Under the pieces are notes generated by a model that worked only from the letters and a program-made list of their open reading frames with translations, did not search any database and was not told where the DNA came from. Position numbers and translations under genes: made by a program. From Lacrimispora indolis DSM 755 (lineage in GTDB: Bacteria; Bacillota; Clostridia; Lachnospirales; Lachnospiraceae): 64,000 bases of DNA. Where the stretch lies: NCBI RefSeq assembly GCF_000526995.1, contig NZ_AZUI01000001.1, positions 186,001 to 250,000 of the forward strand, read 5' to 3'. Positions 34,760 to 42,434 of this stretch are shown piece after piece (the stretch's first letter is position 1; the number at the start of each line of letters is the position of its first letter).

Positions 34760-35183
34760 CTCTTTTCTTCCTGCACATGAAAAGTGCCGCTCCCGCTTTT
34801 ATGATCTGAAGCAGTGCTGCCGCTCCAAGCATCAGGCTGATAAAATAATACGCTCTCATTGTCTCAGTGGAGCTGATACAGGTATAAGCTCCATACACCG
34901 CTGTCAGTATCAGCATAACAAAATGAATGGCAACAACCAGCCGCCCCAGCTGCTTCCGCCTTTTAACCAGCGCTGCCAAAAGCAAAAGAGTCAATGCCGT
35001 CAAAACTGCCGCTGCCGTATATTTCAATGCTTCCATTGGGAAAGCCCGCTCCCAGCCTTGATTTTTATAAATCACATATCTTGCCATTCCCATTTTTCGC
35101 CGGGTAAAATACTGGATGATATAAACGCCGGCTAAAAAAAGAATTTCTGCAAATGTCACGATAAAATATCCGACTCTTTTCAT
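34749..35183 (-). CDS. Small four-helix membrane protein of unknown function
   Basis: A 144-residue protein with four hydrophobic segments (about 5-25, 50-72, 78-98 and 110-130) and a basic C-terminus (CRKKRDEK). I do not recognise the family. Tight overlap with the TVP38 gene shows that it belongs to the same operon. It could be a partner subunit of the TVP38 or Fe-S complex. Confidence 0.75.
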   Translation of the reverse strand: MKRVGYFIVTFAEILFLAGVYIIQYFTRRKMGMARYVIYKNQGWERAFPMEALKYTAAAVLTALTLLLLAALVKRRKQLGRLVVAIHFVMLILTAVYGAYTCISSTETMRAYYFISLMLGAAALLQIIKAGAALFMCRKKRDEK

Positions 35184-35249
35184 TTTTCTGTCTTCCCATG
35201 CTAAAATAAGCGCTGCCGCTTCCGCGTCCAGCGCTCATGATATTCATTT

Positions 35250-36329
35250 TTATTTTTTAGCTTTATCCTTGGTAAGATTTCCTACCGTGGTATATTCACA
35301 TTTACCGTTTTCAGGATCTCCTACCTGTACTGGAAGACTGTCATCCATCTGCCACTGGAACCAGCCGCCATCATAAAGCTTTGCATTGGTATTTCCGTTT
35401 TCGTAGCAGATCAGGAATGGGACAGTGGCTCTCCAGCCCGTACCGCAGTAAAATGCCAGTTCATTATCAAGGGAGGCTCCGGATTCTTTTAAATATCCTT
35501 CCAGCACATCTATACCCACTGTTGTTCCGTCTTCTTTATTGTAGGAACCGTCGTCTGTATCATGTCCCCAAATCGCGCCTTTTGGTTCTCCCGCCTTGTC
35601 AATATAGCCGTATCCGCTGGTTTCTCCTGAAAACTCCGCTATGCTTCTGATGCTCACTAATTTGAAGTTGCTGTCATTCTCAAGCTTTTCTTTTACATCA
35701 GCAATGGAAATAACATATTCCGGATGGGCGGGAACCGTTGTTCCAAATCCCTTATCAGTTGCCTCCGGCTTGTTACTGCCTTTTTCAGCGGTGTATCCGG
35801 CCTTTGTCCAGGCCTCAAAACCGCCATCTAAGCATTTTACATTTTCCACTCCAGCCCAGAGAAGCGTAAATGCCACTCTGTCGTCTGCGGAATTCACTCC
35901 ATCTGCTCCATAGCATATTACGGTGGTATCCTTTGTAATTCCGTAATCAGCCATCAGCTTTTCTATTTCCTCCGGTGTGCGGATGTTCCAATATTCTTCA
36001 GACTCAATATAATCCGTATTCATATGGTAAGCACCCTTAATATGACCTTCCGTGTATGCCGGGTCATCTGCTTCCTCTCCCCATGCACATTCCAGAATCA
36101 CATAATCAGAAGACTCTTCCTGATTTCCGTCAATCACACTCTGCACCCAGTCCGTTGATACGTACACCTTTTTTTTATCCACCGGATCAGCTTTTACATC
36201 AGATTTTTCTTCCTCTGCTGTCGTCATCCCGCTGTCAGCCGGTTTACTGTCAGGCTTTTCCCCACAGCCTGCCGTCAGGGACGCTGCCATGGCAAAGCAC
36301 AGCAATGTACCCAGTACCCTTTTCTTCAT
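35250..36329 (-). CDS. YnjE-like rhodanese lipoprotein (thiosulfate sulfurtransferase family)
   Basis: A 359-residue extracellular lipoprotein with lipobox TAGC (Cys22) and two rhodanese domains. Domain 1 (about 55-185) has YVILECAWGEEADDPAYTEGHIKGA but its active loop reads CYGADGVNSADD. Domain 2 (about 210-335) has the loop FYCGTGWRATVP and DGGWFQWQ, a wording very close to the catalytic domain of E. coli YnjE. It is the first gene of the long operon, behind a predicted promoter. Possible role: sulfur transfer or sensing outside the membrane for the pathway encoded downstream. Confidence 0.9.
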   Translation of the reverse strand: MKKRVLGTLLCFAMAASLTAGCGEKPDSKPADSGMTTAEEEKSDVKADPVDKKKVYVSTDWVQSVIDGNQEESSDYVILECAWGEEADDPAYTEGHIKGAYHMNTDYIESEEYWNIRTPEEIEKLMADYGITKDTTVICYGADGVNSADDRVAFTLLWAGVENVKCLDGGFEAWTKAGYTAEKGSNKPEATDKGFGTTVPAHPEYVISIADVKEKLENDSNFKLVSIRSIAEFSGETSGYGYIDKAGEPKGAIWGHDTDDGSYNKEDGTTVGIDVLEGYLKESGASLDNELAFYCGTGWRATVPFLICYENGNTNAKLYDGGWFQWQMDDSLPVQVGDPENGKCEYTTVGNLTKDKAKK

Positions 36330-36362
36330 AAGACTTTATCTCCCAATATGTATATTTTTTGC

Positions 36363-36387
36363 TACATCTATTAATTATAAAGATGTA
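36363..36387. promoter_or_regulatory. Inverted repeat over the -10 box of the ynj-like operon
   Basis: TACATCT (36363-36369) and AGATGTA (36381-36387) flank the -10 element. This is the expected place for a repressor operator. The regulator is not identified. Confidence 0.5.
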
Positions 36388-36403
36388 TTGCTTTTGAGTC
36401 CAA
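36374..36403 (-). promoter_or_regulatory. Promoter of the ynj-like operon
   Basis: On the minus strand TTGGAC (36398-36403) and TATAAT (36374-36379) are separated by 18 bp, about 45 bp before the rhodanese lipoprotein start. Confidence 0.6.
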
Positions 36404-36585
36404 TTGATTAAAACAATAAGTAAATGGTTATTAATAGATATTATCTATACGCTTTTTCTTTTTCATCTTCATTATGACAGCTTTGCCATGAATTTCTGAA
36501 GCTGAATTTGAAGTGATAGAGGTGGTGCAAAAGCCAGATGCCCTTCTCTCACTTCTTTGAAGAAGTAAAAAAGGAGGAAATTAAT

Positions 36586-36672
36586 ATGCTTACAAAAATA
36601 GATATATCCCCATCAGAAATGATAATGAATCATAGCTGGCGGGGATTATTTTATAAGAGTCAACGGAGATGA
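36586..36672 (+). CDS. Short ORF (28 aa) with strong ribosome binding site
   Basis: AAGGAGG lies at 36571-36577, eight bases before an ATG that opens a 28-residue frame (MLTKIDISPSEM...). The unusually good translation signal suggests either a small protein or the remaining start of a deleted gene. No family is recognised. Confidence 0.3.
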   Translation: MLTKIDISPSEMIMNHSWRGLFYKSQRR

Positions 36673-36704
36673 TTGAAGAAATGTAATTATAAATATATGG
36701 GTGA

Positions 36705-37406
36705 TTACAGCTTTTTTAACTCTTTCTTATAGGAACTATATGGCGCCGCTACATAGATCTGACTGTTATAAAAATAATCAAGGGCGGCCTTTCGGCAGGA
36801 TTCAATGTGAATCCGCATTGCAACTTCCGCTTCCTGGTATTTGTCATTCATTAACATATTAAGAATATCAATATGCTCTTTTTTTGCATCATGAACCTGC
36901 AGCTGATTCTGCTTGCTGGAAATAATAATTCGTGTATTCTCTTCGAATACTCTGCGCATCATGTCGATGATATAACGATTCCCGCAATGTTCAATGATAA
37001 AAAGATGCATTGCTGTATCCAAACGAAAGCTGTTATGGATATCCATAATTGGTTCATGAAATTTCTGACAAAGAGCCGCAAGTTCTTCTTTAGGAAGCCG
37101 GGGACCGGCAAGGCGCAGCGCGATCGGCTCGATTTCAAAACGTGTCTGGAATACCTGGATCACTTCATTAAAGGTGATATCTGTTACATAAATTCCTTTT
37201 TTGGGAAGAATCTTTACAAATCCTTCCATTTCCAATTTACTGATCGCTTCCCTGATGGGTGTACGGCTCAACTTTAAATCTGTTGCTAATTGAGCTTCAT
37301 TTAACAGACTTCCTGGTGGATAAATGCAGTCAACCATTCGTTCTTTTAGAATTTGATAGGTATGTTCTTTTAATCCTTTGCTGTTTTGTGTTTCTTTTTC
37401 TTTCAT
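36705..37406 (-). CDS. GntR-family transcriptional regulator, FCD subfamily
   Basis: A regulator of about 233 residues. The winged helix is HTYQILKERMVDCIYPPGSLLNEAQLATDLKLSRTPIREAISKLEMEGFV. The FCD domain has HLFIIEHCGN and the late HIESCRKAALDYF. It is divergent from the GntP permease operon, which it probably represses. The ATG at 37406 is preferred because AAAGGA abuts the in-frame ATG at 37418; either is possible. Confidence 0.9.
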   Translation of the reverse strand: MKEKETQNSKGLKEHTYQILKERMVDCIYPPGSLLNEAQLATDLKLSRTPIREAISKLEMEGFVKILPKKGIYVTDITFNEVIQVFQTRFEIEPIALRLAGPRLPKEELAALCQKFHEPIMDIHNSFRLDTAMHLFIIEHCGNRYIIDMMRRVFEENTRIIISSKQNQLQVHDAKKEHIDILNMLMNDKYQEAEVAMRIHIESCRKAALDYFYNSQIYVAAPYSSYKKELKKL

Positions 37407-37929
37407 AAATATTGTCATTCCTTTCGCTTTGCTCTAGGCACAAATAAGTAATGAAGCATGAACCCTTGGTTAAAGCCCGCTCAAAATTCACTTTATTTTT
37501 TACGCTTTTTTCATTCCTAATGCAATCCGTAATTAATACATTTTATCAAATAGTTGTATACTTATTATATACTACATTAAAATATGAAAAATTGCAAATA
37601 ACAAAATATATAACTTTTAAATCTTAATTTTCATTCAGGTAAAAGTCAATTTCTCAGCAACAATTACGAATATATGTTTTTTATTGCTATGGATGAGCTG
37701 TTTAGTTAATATGCATAAAAATATTAAAGTTTTTTGCCGTTTTTGACTATTGCGCAATCTAAAATAACTGTTGTATACTACAGACGTGCCAGAAGTATGC
37801 AAAAGATATTTAACTGAAAGCAGAAGGCCGTTTTAATCACGCGTGAAATGTCATTATGTAAGGATCAAAGCTGCATAACTTCTAACGAAAAATTTAAAAC
37901 ATGATTAAATTAATAGGAGGGAATTTCAT
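37407..37929. other. Divergent regulatory region between gntR-type gene and GntP operon
   Basis: An AT-rich region of about 520 bp without coding potential. It contains GTTGTATAC motifs at 37553-37561 and 37770-37778, candidate binding sites for the adjacent GntR protein. Promoter boxes could not be fixed with confidence. Confidence 0.5.
37768..37783. promoter_or_regulatory. Candidate GntR operator before the GntP operon
   Basis: CTGTTGTATACTACAG is a 16-bp palindrome with one mismatched pair, about 147 bp before the permease start. A related GTTGTATAC occurs at 37553-37561. Confidence 0.45.
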
Positions 37930-39243
37930 ATGGATATGGTTGTTATTCTGTTGGGTCTTGCGATTTTACTTATCCTTACACTTAAGAAAGTTCCGGTTGT
38001 GTATGCCGCAGCGATCAGTGTTATCTTTATCGCATTATTCAGCCGGCTGCCGGTTGTTTCAACAATGACCAGCGATTACATGACAGGATTTTCAAATTTT
38101 GTAAAATCATCATGGCTTATGCTTTTGTTAGGTGCCATCCTTTCAAAGGTTATGGATGTAACAGGGGCAGCAAGATCAATAGCTTCATTTATTATTGGTA
38201 AGTTAGGGGTCAAATTTGCAATCCCTGCAATTGTTATTGCCGGTGGTCTTCTTACTTATGGCGGTGTATCTGCAATGGTTTCCTGTTTTGCATTATACCC
38301 AATTACATTAGCTGTGTTTAGAAAGGCAAATTTACCAAGATACTTAATTCCAGCGACAATTGGTGCGGGAATATTTACATGGGTCACCATGTTACCTGGT
38401 AATCCCCAGGTACAGAACATCATTCCGTCCTCCTATTTACCTACAGATGCTATGGCAGCACCTGTGGTAGGCATTGTCTGCGGAGTATTCACACTGGTTT
38501 TAATTCTTATCTACTTAACATATGAAGCAAATAAAGCCAGGAAAAAAGAGATCGGTTTTGAAGTAGATGATAATACGATAAAAATATTAGAGAAAACAGA
38601 TGAAATGGAAGCAAAAGGAAAATTACCTAATGTAATCCTTTCAATCCTCCCTATTGTATGTGTCGCAGTTGTGCTTAATGTTTTCAGACAGGACATTTCA
38701 GTCGCATTATTATCAGGTATTGCATTATGTGTAATCCTTTTCTTCAAGAATATTACAGGAGTTCAGCAGATCCTTACAGACTCAGTGAACAGCGCTGCTG
38801 TAACAACGATCAATGCATCTGCAATTGTTGCTATTGGTTCTGTAGTTAAAATTTCACCAGGCTTCAGCAAGATGGTAGACGGAATTCTCAGCTTCAGCAC
38901 GTCAGGCGGTAATCCGCTGATCATCTTTGGTATTGCTACTACACTTTTATGCGGATTAAATGCTTCTGGTATGGGCGGCTTATCAACAGCACTATCCGTA
39001 TTAGCCGAGCCATTCATGGCAATGGGAGTTAATCCAGCAATCATGCACAGAATTGGTGTTATTGCCTCAGTGGGCCTTGACAGCTTGCCCCATAGCGGCG
39101 GCATTGTTGCAGTTCTTGCAATTTCAGATGTTTCATATAAGGATGGGTACAAATACTTATTCGTGGTAACCGTTGTCATTACACTGTTAGCTCTTGCATT
39201 AGCATTGGTGTTAGGAAATATCATTTATCCGCTTTCAGCTTAA
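37930..39243 (+). CDS. GntP-family permease (gluconate/hydroxy-acid:H+ symporter)
   Basis: A 437-residue transporter with about twelve hydrophobic segments. Features common to GntP permeases are the N-terminal VVILLGLAILLILTLKKVPVVYAAAISV, LLLGAILSKVMDVTGAARSIA, GGVSAMVSCFALYPI and the late GLDSLPHSGG motif. GGAGGG precedes the ATG. It probably imports a small hydroxy or keto acid that the downstream lyase-like enzyme uses. Confidence 0.88.
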   Translation: MDMVVILLGLAILLILTLKKVPVVYAAAISVIFIALFSRLPVVSTMTSDYMTGFSNFVKSSWLMLLLGAILSKVMDVTGAARSIASFIIGKLGVKFAIPAIVIAGGLLTYGGVSAMVSCFALYPITLAVFRKANLPRYLIPATIGAGIFTWVTMLPGNPQVQNIIPSSYLPTDAMAAPVVGIVCGVFTLVLILIYLTYEANKARKKEIGFEVDDNTIKILEKTDEMEAKGKLPNVILSILPIVCVAVVLNVFRQDISVALLSGIALCVILFFKNITGVQQILTDSVNSAAVTTINASAIVAIGSVVKISPGFSKMVDGILSFSTSGGNPLIIFGIATTLLCGLNASGMGGLSTALSVLAEPFMAMGVNPAIMHRIGVIASVGLDSLPHSGGIVAVLAISDVSYKDGYKYLFVVTVVITLLALALALVLGNIIYPLSA

Positions 39244-39282
39244 GTTGAATAAAAATAACATTATTAGAAAGGATGTACCAAC

Positions 39283-40251
39283 ATGAAAAACGAATATTTA
39301 AAAAAAGAAACAGCTTCCTTTAAGGAGTTAGTAAAAAATGAACAGATTTTTGCTCCATGCGTATGGGATTGCCGTACAGCAAGAGCCGCTGAATTATCTG
39401 GATTTAAGGCATTAATGTTAAGCGGCGGACAGTTGGCTGAAAGCATTGCAGGACTTCCGGATATTGGACTTATTACTGCGGATGATCTGGTTCAGTCTAC
39501 AGAAAGAATCTGTAATTACTCTTCACTTCCTCTTATTGTTGACGCAGATGACGGATTTGGTGATACACCGTTAACAACATACCGTCTGATCAAGAGACTC
39601 ATCAATGCCGGCGCTAAAGGCTGTACGATTGATGATACAACAGGTATCAGAGGTTGGAACAGATGGGGCTTCGCCATGATGAATGGCTACAAAGACGGCG
39701 ATATCAAGCATGAGGTCGTATCAAAAGAAAAATGGTTAGCTAAGATTGCAGCCAGTCTTGAAGCAGCAAAGGGAACAGATTTTCTTGTTATTGCACGTAC
39801 AGAGTGCAAGTTGGAATACGGGATTCATGAGGCAATCAGCCGATGCAAAGCAGCTGAAGCCATGGCAAAGGACATGGGCGTTGAAATAATGACTCTGATC
39901 ATTGGTCTTAAGACAATCCAAGAAGCGGAAAAAGTGAGCAGGGAAGTAACAGGCTGGAAGATGTGGCCAGATGTTATGAGTAAGAACGGCAAGGCTGATA
40001 TTGATCTTGATGATGTGATTCCTTATGGCTTTAACTTTGTTACATGCCATGTGTTTGAAAAAGCTTCCATGTTCGGTATGTACGTATATGGTAAAGAAAC
40101 TCTTAAGGACCGTAATACAGTATTCCATGATGAGCATGATATGGGCGGGATTCCTAAAGAAGAAATGTCAAACTGGATTGATATGGGACTTAACTATTAT
40201 ATTGGAATAGAAGATGAATTTAACGAAGCAGCAAAAAAGTATAATAAGTAA
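39283..40251 (+). CDS. Isocitrate lyase/PEP mutase superfamily protein, atypical active loop
   Basis: A 322-residue TIM-barrel enzyme of the ICL/PEPM superfamily. The metal-site segment VDADDGFGD (86-94) and ARTEC (171-175) are as expected. The loop that normally carries the catalytic Cys (K-K/R-C-G-H) in lyases reads DTTGIRGWNRWGF (118-130) instead, without Cys. It is therefore unlikely to be a standard methylisocitrate or isocitrate lyase. A decarboxylase, hydrolase or mutase of an oxaloacetate-like acid is possible. It follows the GntP permease by 39 bp and precedes the cupin. Confidence 0.82.
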   Translation: MKNEYLKKETASFKELVKNEQIFAPCVWDCRTARAAELSGFKALMLSGGQLAESIAGLPDIGLITADDLVQSTERICNYSSLPLIVDADDGFGDTPLTTYRLIKRLINAGAKGCTIDDTTGIRGWNRWGFAMMNGYKDGDIKHEVVSKEKWLAKIAASLEAAKGTDFLVIARTECKLEYGIHEAISRCKAAEAMAKDMGVEIMTLIIGLKTIQEAEKVSREVTGWKMWPDVMSKNGKADIDLDDVIPYGFNFVTCHVFEKASMFGMYVYGKETLKDRNTVFHDEHDMGGIPKEEMSNWIDMGLNYYIGIEDEFNEAAKKYNK

Positions 40252-40305
40252 TACATTTAGTTGGTAATAGTCATATAAATATCTATATATAAAGAAGGAA
40301 AACTT

Positions 40306-40665
40306 ATGATTCGACAAAGAGATGAGAAGATTTATGATAAAAAACCAAGCCCATTTAATGGAAACGGTGAAATATTAGTCAGAAGTCTTCTGAATGGACC
40401 GGAAGAAATGTATCAGGCAGGCAGAGTATTTGGACATACTACAGTATATCCTGGTTCAGCAATTGGTTATCATGTTCATGAAAATGAATCGGAAACCTAT
40501 TATATTTTAAGTGGTACAGCAAAATACAATGATAATGGAACAATCAGAACCGTAACTGCAGGAGATGTCACATTTACAGGGACCGATGAAGGTCACGGAA
40601 TAGAAGCAATCGGCAATGAGCCAGTTGAGATGATTGCATTGATCTTATACGATAAGAGAGCATAA
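40306..40665 (+). CDS. Single-domain cupin protein
   Basis: A 119-residue cupin. Motif 1 is GSAIGYHVHENESETYYILSG, with His-x-His and Glu metal ligands; motif 2 is GDVTFTGTDEGHGIEAI. Such small cupins act as isomerases, dioxygenases or lyases on small acids. It is the last gene of the GntP operon, so it probably processes the same substrate. Confidence 0.85.
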   Translation: MIRQRDEKIYDKKPSPFNGNGEILVRSLLNGPEEMYQAGRVFGHTTVYPGSAIGYHVHENESETYYILSGTAKYNDNGTIRTVTAGDVTFTGTDEGHGIEAIGNEPVEMIALILYDKRA

Positions 40666-40694
40666 TCATCAAAAATATCATCAACATTAAATGC

Positions 40695-40715
40695 GGAGCA
40701 GATAAATTCTGCTCC
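40695..40715. terminator. Stem-loop between convergent cupin and gapN-like genes
   Basis: A perfect 8-bp stem GGAGCAGA/TCTGCTCC with a 5-nt loop. A T-run (CTTTTT) follows on the plus strand after about 8 nt. Probable terminator of the cupin operon. Confidence 0.5.
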
Positions 40716-40761
40716 ACATTCACCTTTTTCAGCTGCCATATTACGGCAGTCCTGATTCCAT

Positions 40762-42216
40762 TTATTCTGTCAAATTAATGGTGATTGCCTTTGGTCTTGT
40801 CATCGCCTCTATGGAATACCTTACCCCCTGGGTTCCCATGCCGGAGGCTTTTACTCCCAAAAACGGAAAATGATCCGGTCCTCTTTCTGTCTTGTTATTA
40901 ATCTGCACGGTTCCTACTTCTAATTTTTCAGCAATGTGAAAGGCCTTGTTGATATCTTTGGTAAATACGGAAGACTGTAAGCCATATTCAGAACGGTTGG
41001 CTATCTCTACCCCTTCCTCCATATCCTTTACCCGGATGATAGGAAGAATCGGTGAAAACGGTTCTTTCCATGCAATCTCCATATCCACGGTTACCTTATC
41101 CAGCAAAGTAGGATAGACTAAATTTCCCTCTCTCTTATTTCCAACAATCAGTTCTGCACCTTTGGCAATGGCATCCTGAATTAGGAATTCGGCAAAATCA
41201 GCAGCTTTCTGATCGATCAAAGGGGTGACCACCACACTGTCTCTGGGATCTCCCACTGATAACTTTTCAATTCCTGTTTTCAGCATACCTACTAACCGGT
41301 CCGCGACTTTATCTGTGGTAATAATACGCTTCACTGCCGTACAACGCTGTCCGGAATAAGAAAATGCACCTTCCATAATATTATTTGCCGCATATTCCAG
41401 ATCAGCATCTTCCAGCACAAGAGCCGCATCCTTGCCGCCAAGCTCCAGTAACAGTGGGGTCATACAGGATATTTTGGATAAATGCCTGCCAACTTCCGTA
41501 CTGCCCGTGAAATTAATAAAATCAATGCCTTCATGTGTTACGATATAATCACCGATCTCACTGCCTTTACCCGTAACGCTCTGCAGTACCCCATCCGGCA
41601 ACCCGGCATCCTGTAACGCCTTTACAAGGTGAAGAGCGCTGATGGCTCCCTGTGTCGCCGGTTTTAATATGACCGTATTGCCCCCGATCAAAGCCGGTGC
41701 TATCTTGGAAGCCGATAAATTGATGGGGTAATTAAAGGGCGATATGGCTAAAACGGTACCAAGAGGGATTCTTTTTACATAGGACATTTTATTGCGGGAG
41801 CCTCCTGGGAAATTTTCCCCGCTCACTGCGGTTCCTTCCAGGCTTTTTCCAGCATCAGCAGTAAACCGAAGAAAATCCGCAGTTCTCTTTACTTCTGATA
41901 AGGAAGATTTTTTATCCTTTGCAATCTCCATCATCAGAATATCTGATATCTCTTCTGCTCTTTCCTCCAAAAGCTCTGCCGCCTTGTACAGTATCCGTGC
42001 CTTTTCATATATGGGAACACTGGCCCACAAAGGAAGGCCTTCCTTCGAATGGCGGATAACCTCACTGACTTCTTCTTTGCTGATTGCCTGTATCCCACCG
42101 ATAAAAGAGCCGTCCACAGGAGAGGTCACGGTAATGACATTGCCCGATGCTGATTCCACCCACTGTCCATTGACTAAATTTCCATAAATAAGCTTTTCAT
42201 TGCATAATCCAGACAT
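40762..42216 (-). CDS. gapN: NADP-dependent glyceraldehyde-3-phosphate dehydrogenase-like aldehyde dehydrogenase
   Basis: A 484-residue ALDH-superfamily enzyme. It has the cofactor segment ISPFNYPINL, FTGSTEVGRHL, the catalytic Glu in LELGGKDAALV and the catalytic Cys in FSYSGQRCTAVKR. SYSGQRCTAVKR is typical of the non-phosphorylating GapN branch. It oxidises glyceraldehyde 3-phosphate to 3-phosphoglycerate and yields NADPH. The start at 42216 has AAAGGAG upstream. The longer in-frame ATG at 42303 lacks such a site. It appears monocistronic and is convergent with the cupin operon. Confidence 0.85.
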   Translation of the reverse strand: MSGLCNEKLIYGNLVNGQWVESASGNVITVTSPVDGSFIGGIQAISKEEVSEVIRHSKEGLPLWASVPIYEKARILYKAAELLEERAEEISDILMMEIAKDKKSSLSEVKRTADFLRFTADAGKSLEGTAVSGENFPGGSRNKMSYVKRIPLGTVLAISPFNYPINLSASKIAPALIGGNTVILKPATQGAISALHLVKALQDAGLPDGVLQSVTGKGSEIGDYIVTHEGIDFINFTGSTEVGRHLSKISCMTPLLLELGGKDAALVLEDADLEYAANNIMEGAFSYSGQRCTAVKRIITTDKVADRLVGMLKTGIEKLSVGDPRDSVVVTPLIDQKAADFAEFLIQDAIAKGAELIVGNKREGNLVYPTLLDKVTVDMEIAWKEPFSPILPIIRVKDMEEGVEIANRSEYGLQSSVFTKDINKAFHIAEKLEVGTVQINNKTERGPDHFPFLGVKASGMGTQGVRYSIEAMTRPKAITINLTE

Positions 42217-42390
42217 ATTATATCTCCTTTCAATCCCTTCACAACTTCCATCTGTTTGTAATATATCATAGAGACAAGAATCAAATGTCAATAACATTTG
42301 CAATATGATCTGTCAGACGCAGTGCAAGTATAGCATTGGAAAGTGCGGTTTCTATAACATTGCCCCTTATCCGGTGAACAGGCTTGAAGC

Positions 42391-42434
42391 CAAGCGGATA
42401 TTCGCAATCCGCTTCGCAACTTGTTTCGATTAAA
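42391..42434. repeat. Dispersed repeat copy 1 (short form)
   Basis: The left core CAAGCGGATATTCGCAATCC is continued by GC. The right end is ACTTGTTTCGATTAAA (42419-42434). Both also occur at 51969-52070 with one and two mismatches, around a longer middle. The left core can fold into a stem (AGCGGAT/ATCCGCT). The right end covers the flotillin stop codon. Confidence 0.6.

Larger units (their letters stand above)
36330..36704. other. Intergenic region with operon promoter, an inverted repeat and a short ORF
   Basis: A 375-bp gap between the ynj-like operon and a gntR-type gene. Besides the promoter/operator (36363-36403) it holds a 16-bp perfect palindrome (ACTTCTTTGAAGAAGT, 36551-36566) and a 28-codon reading frame with a strong ribosome binding site. 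Confidence 0.5.
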
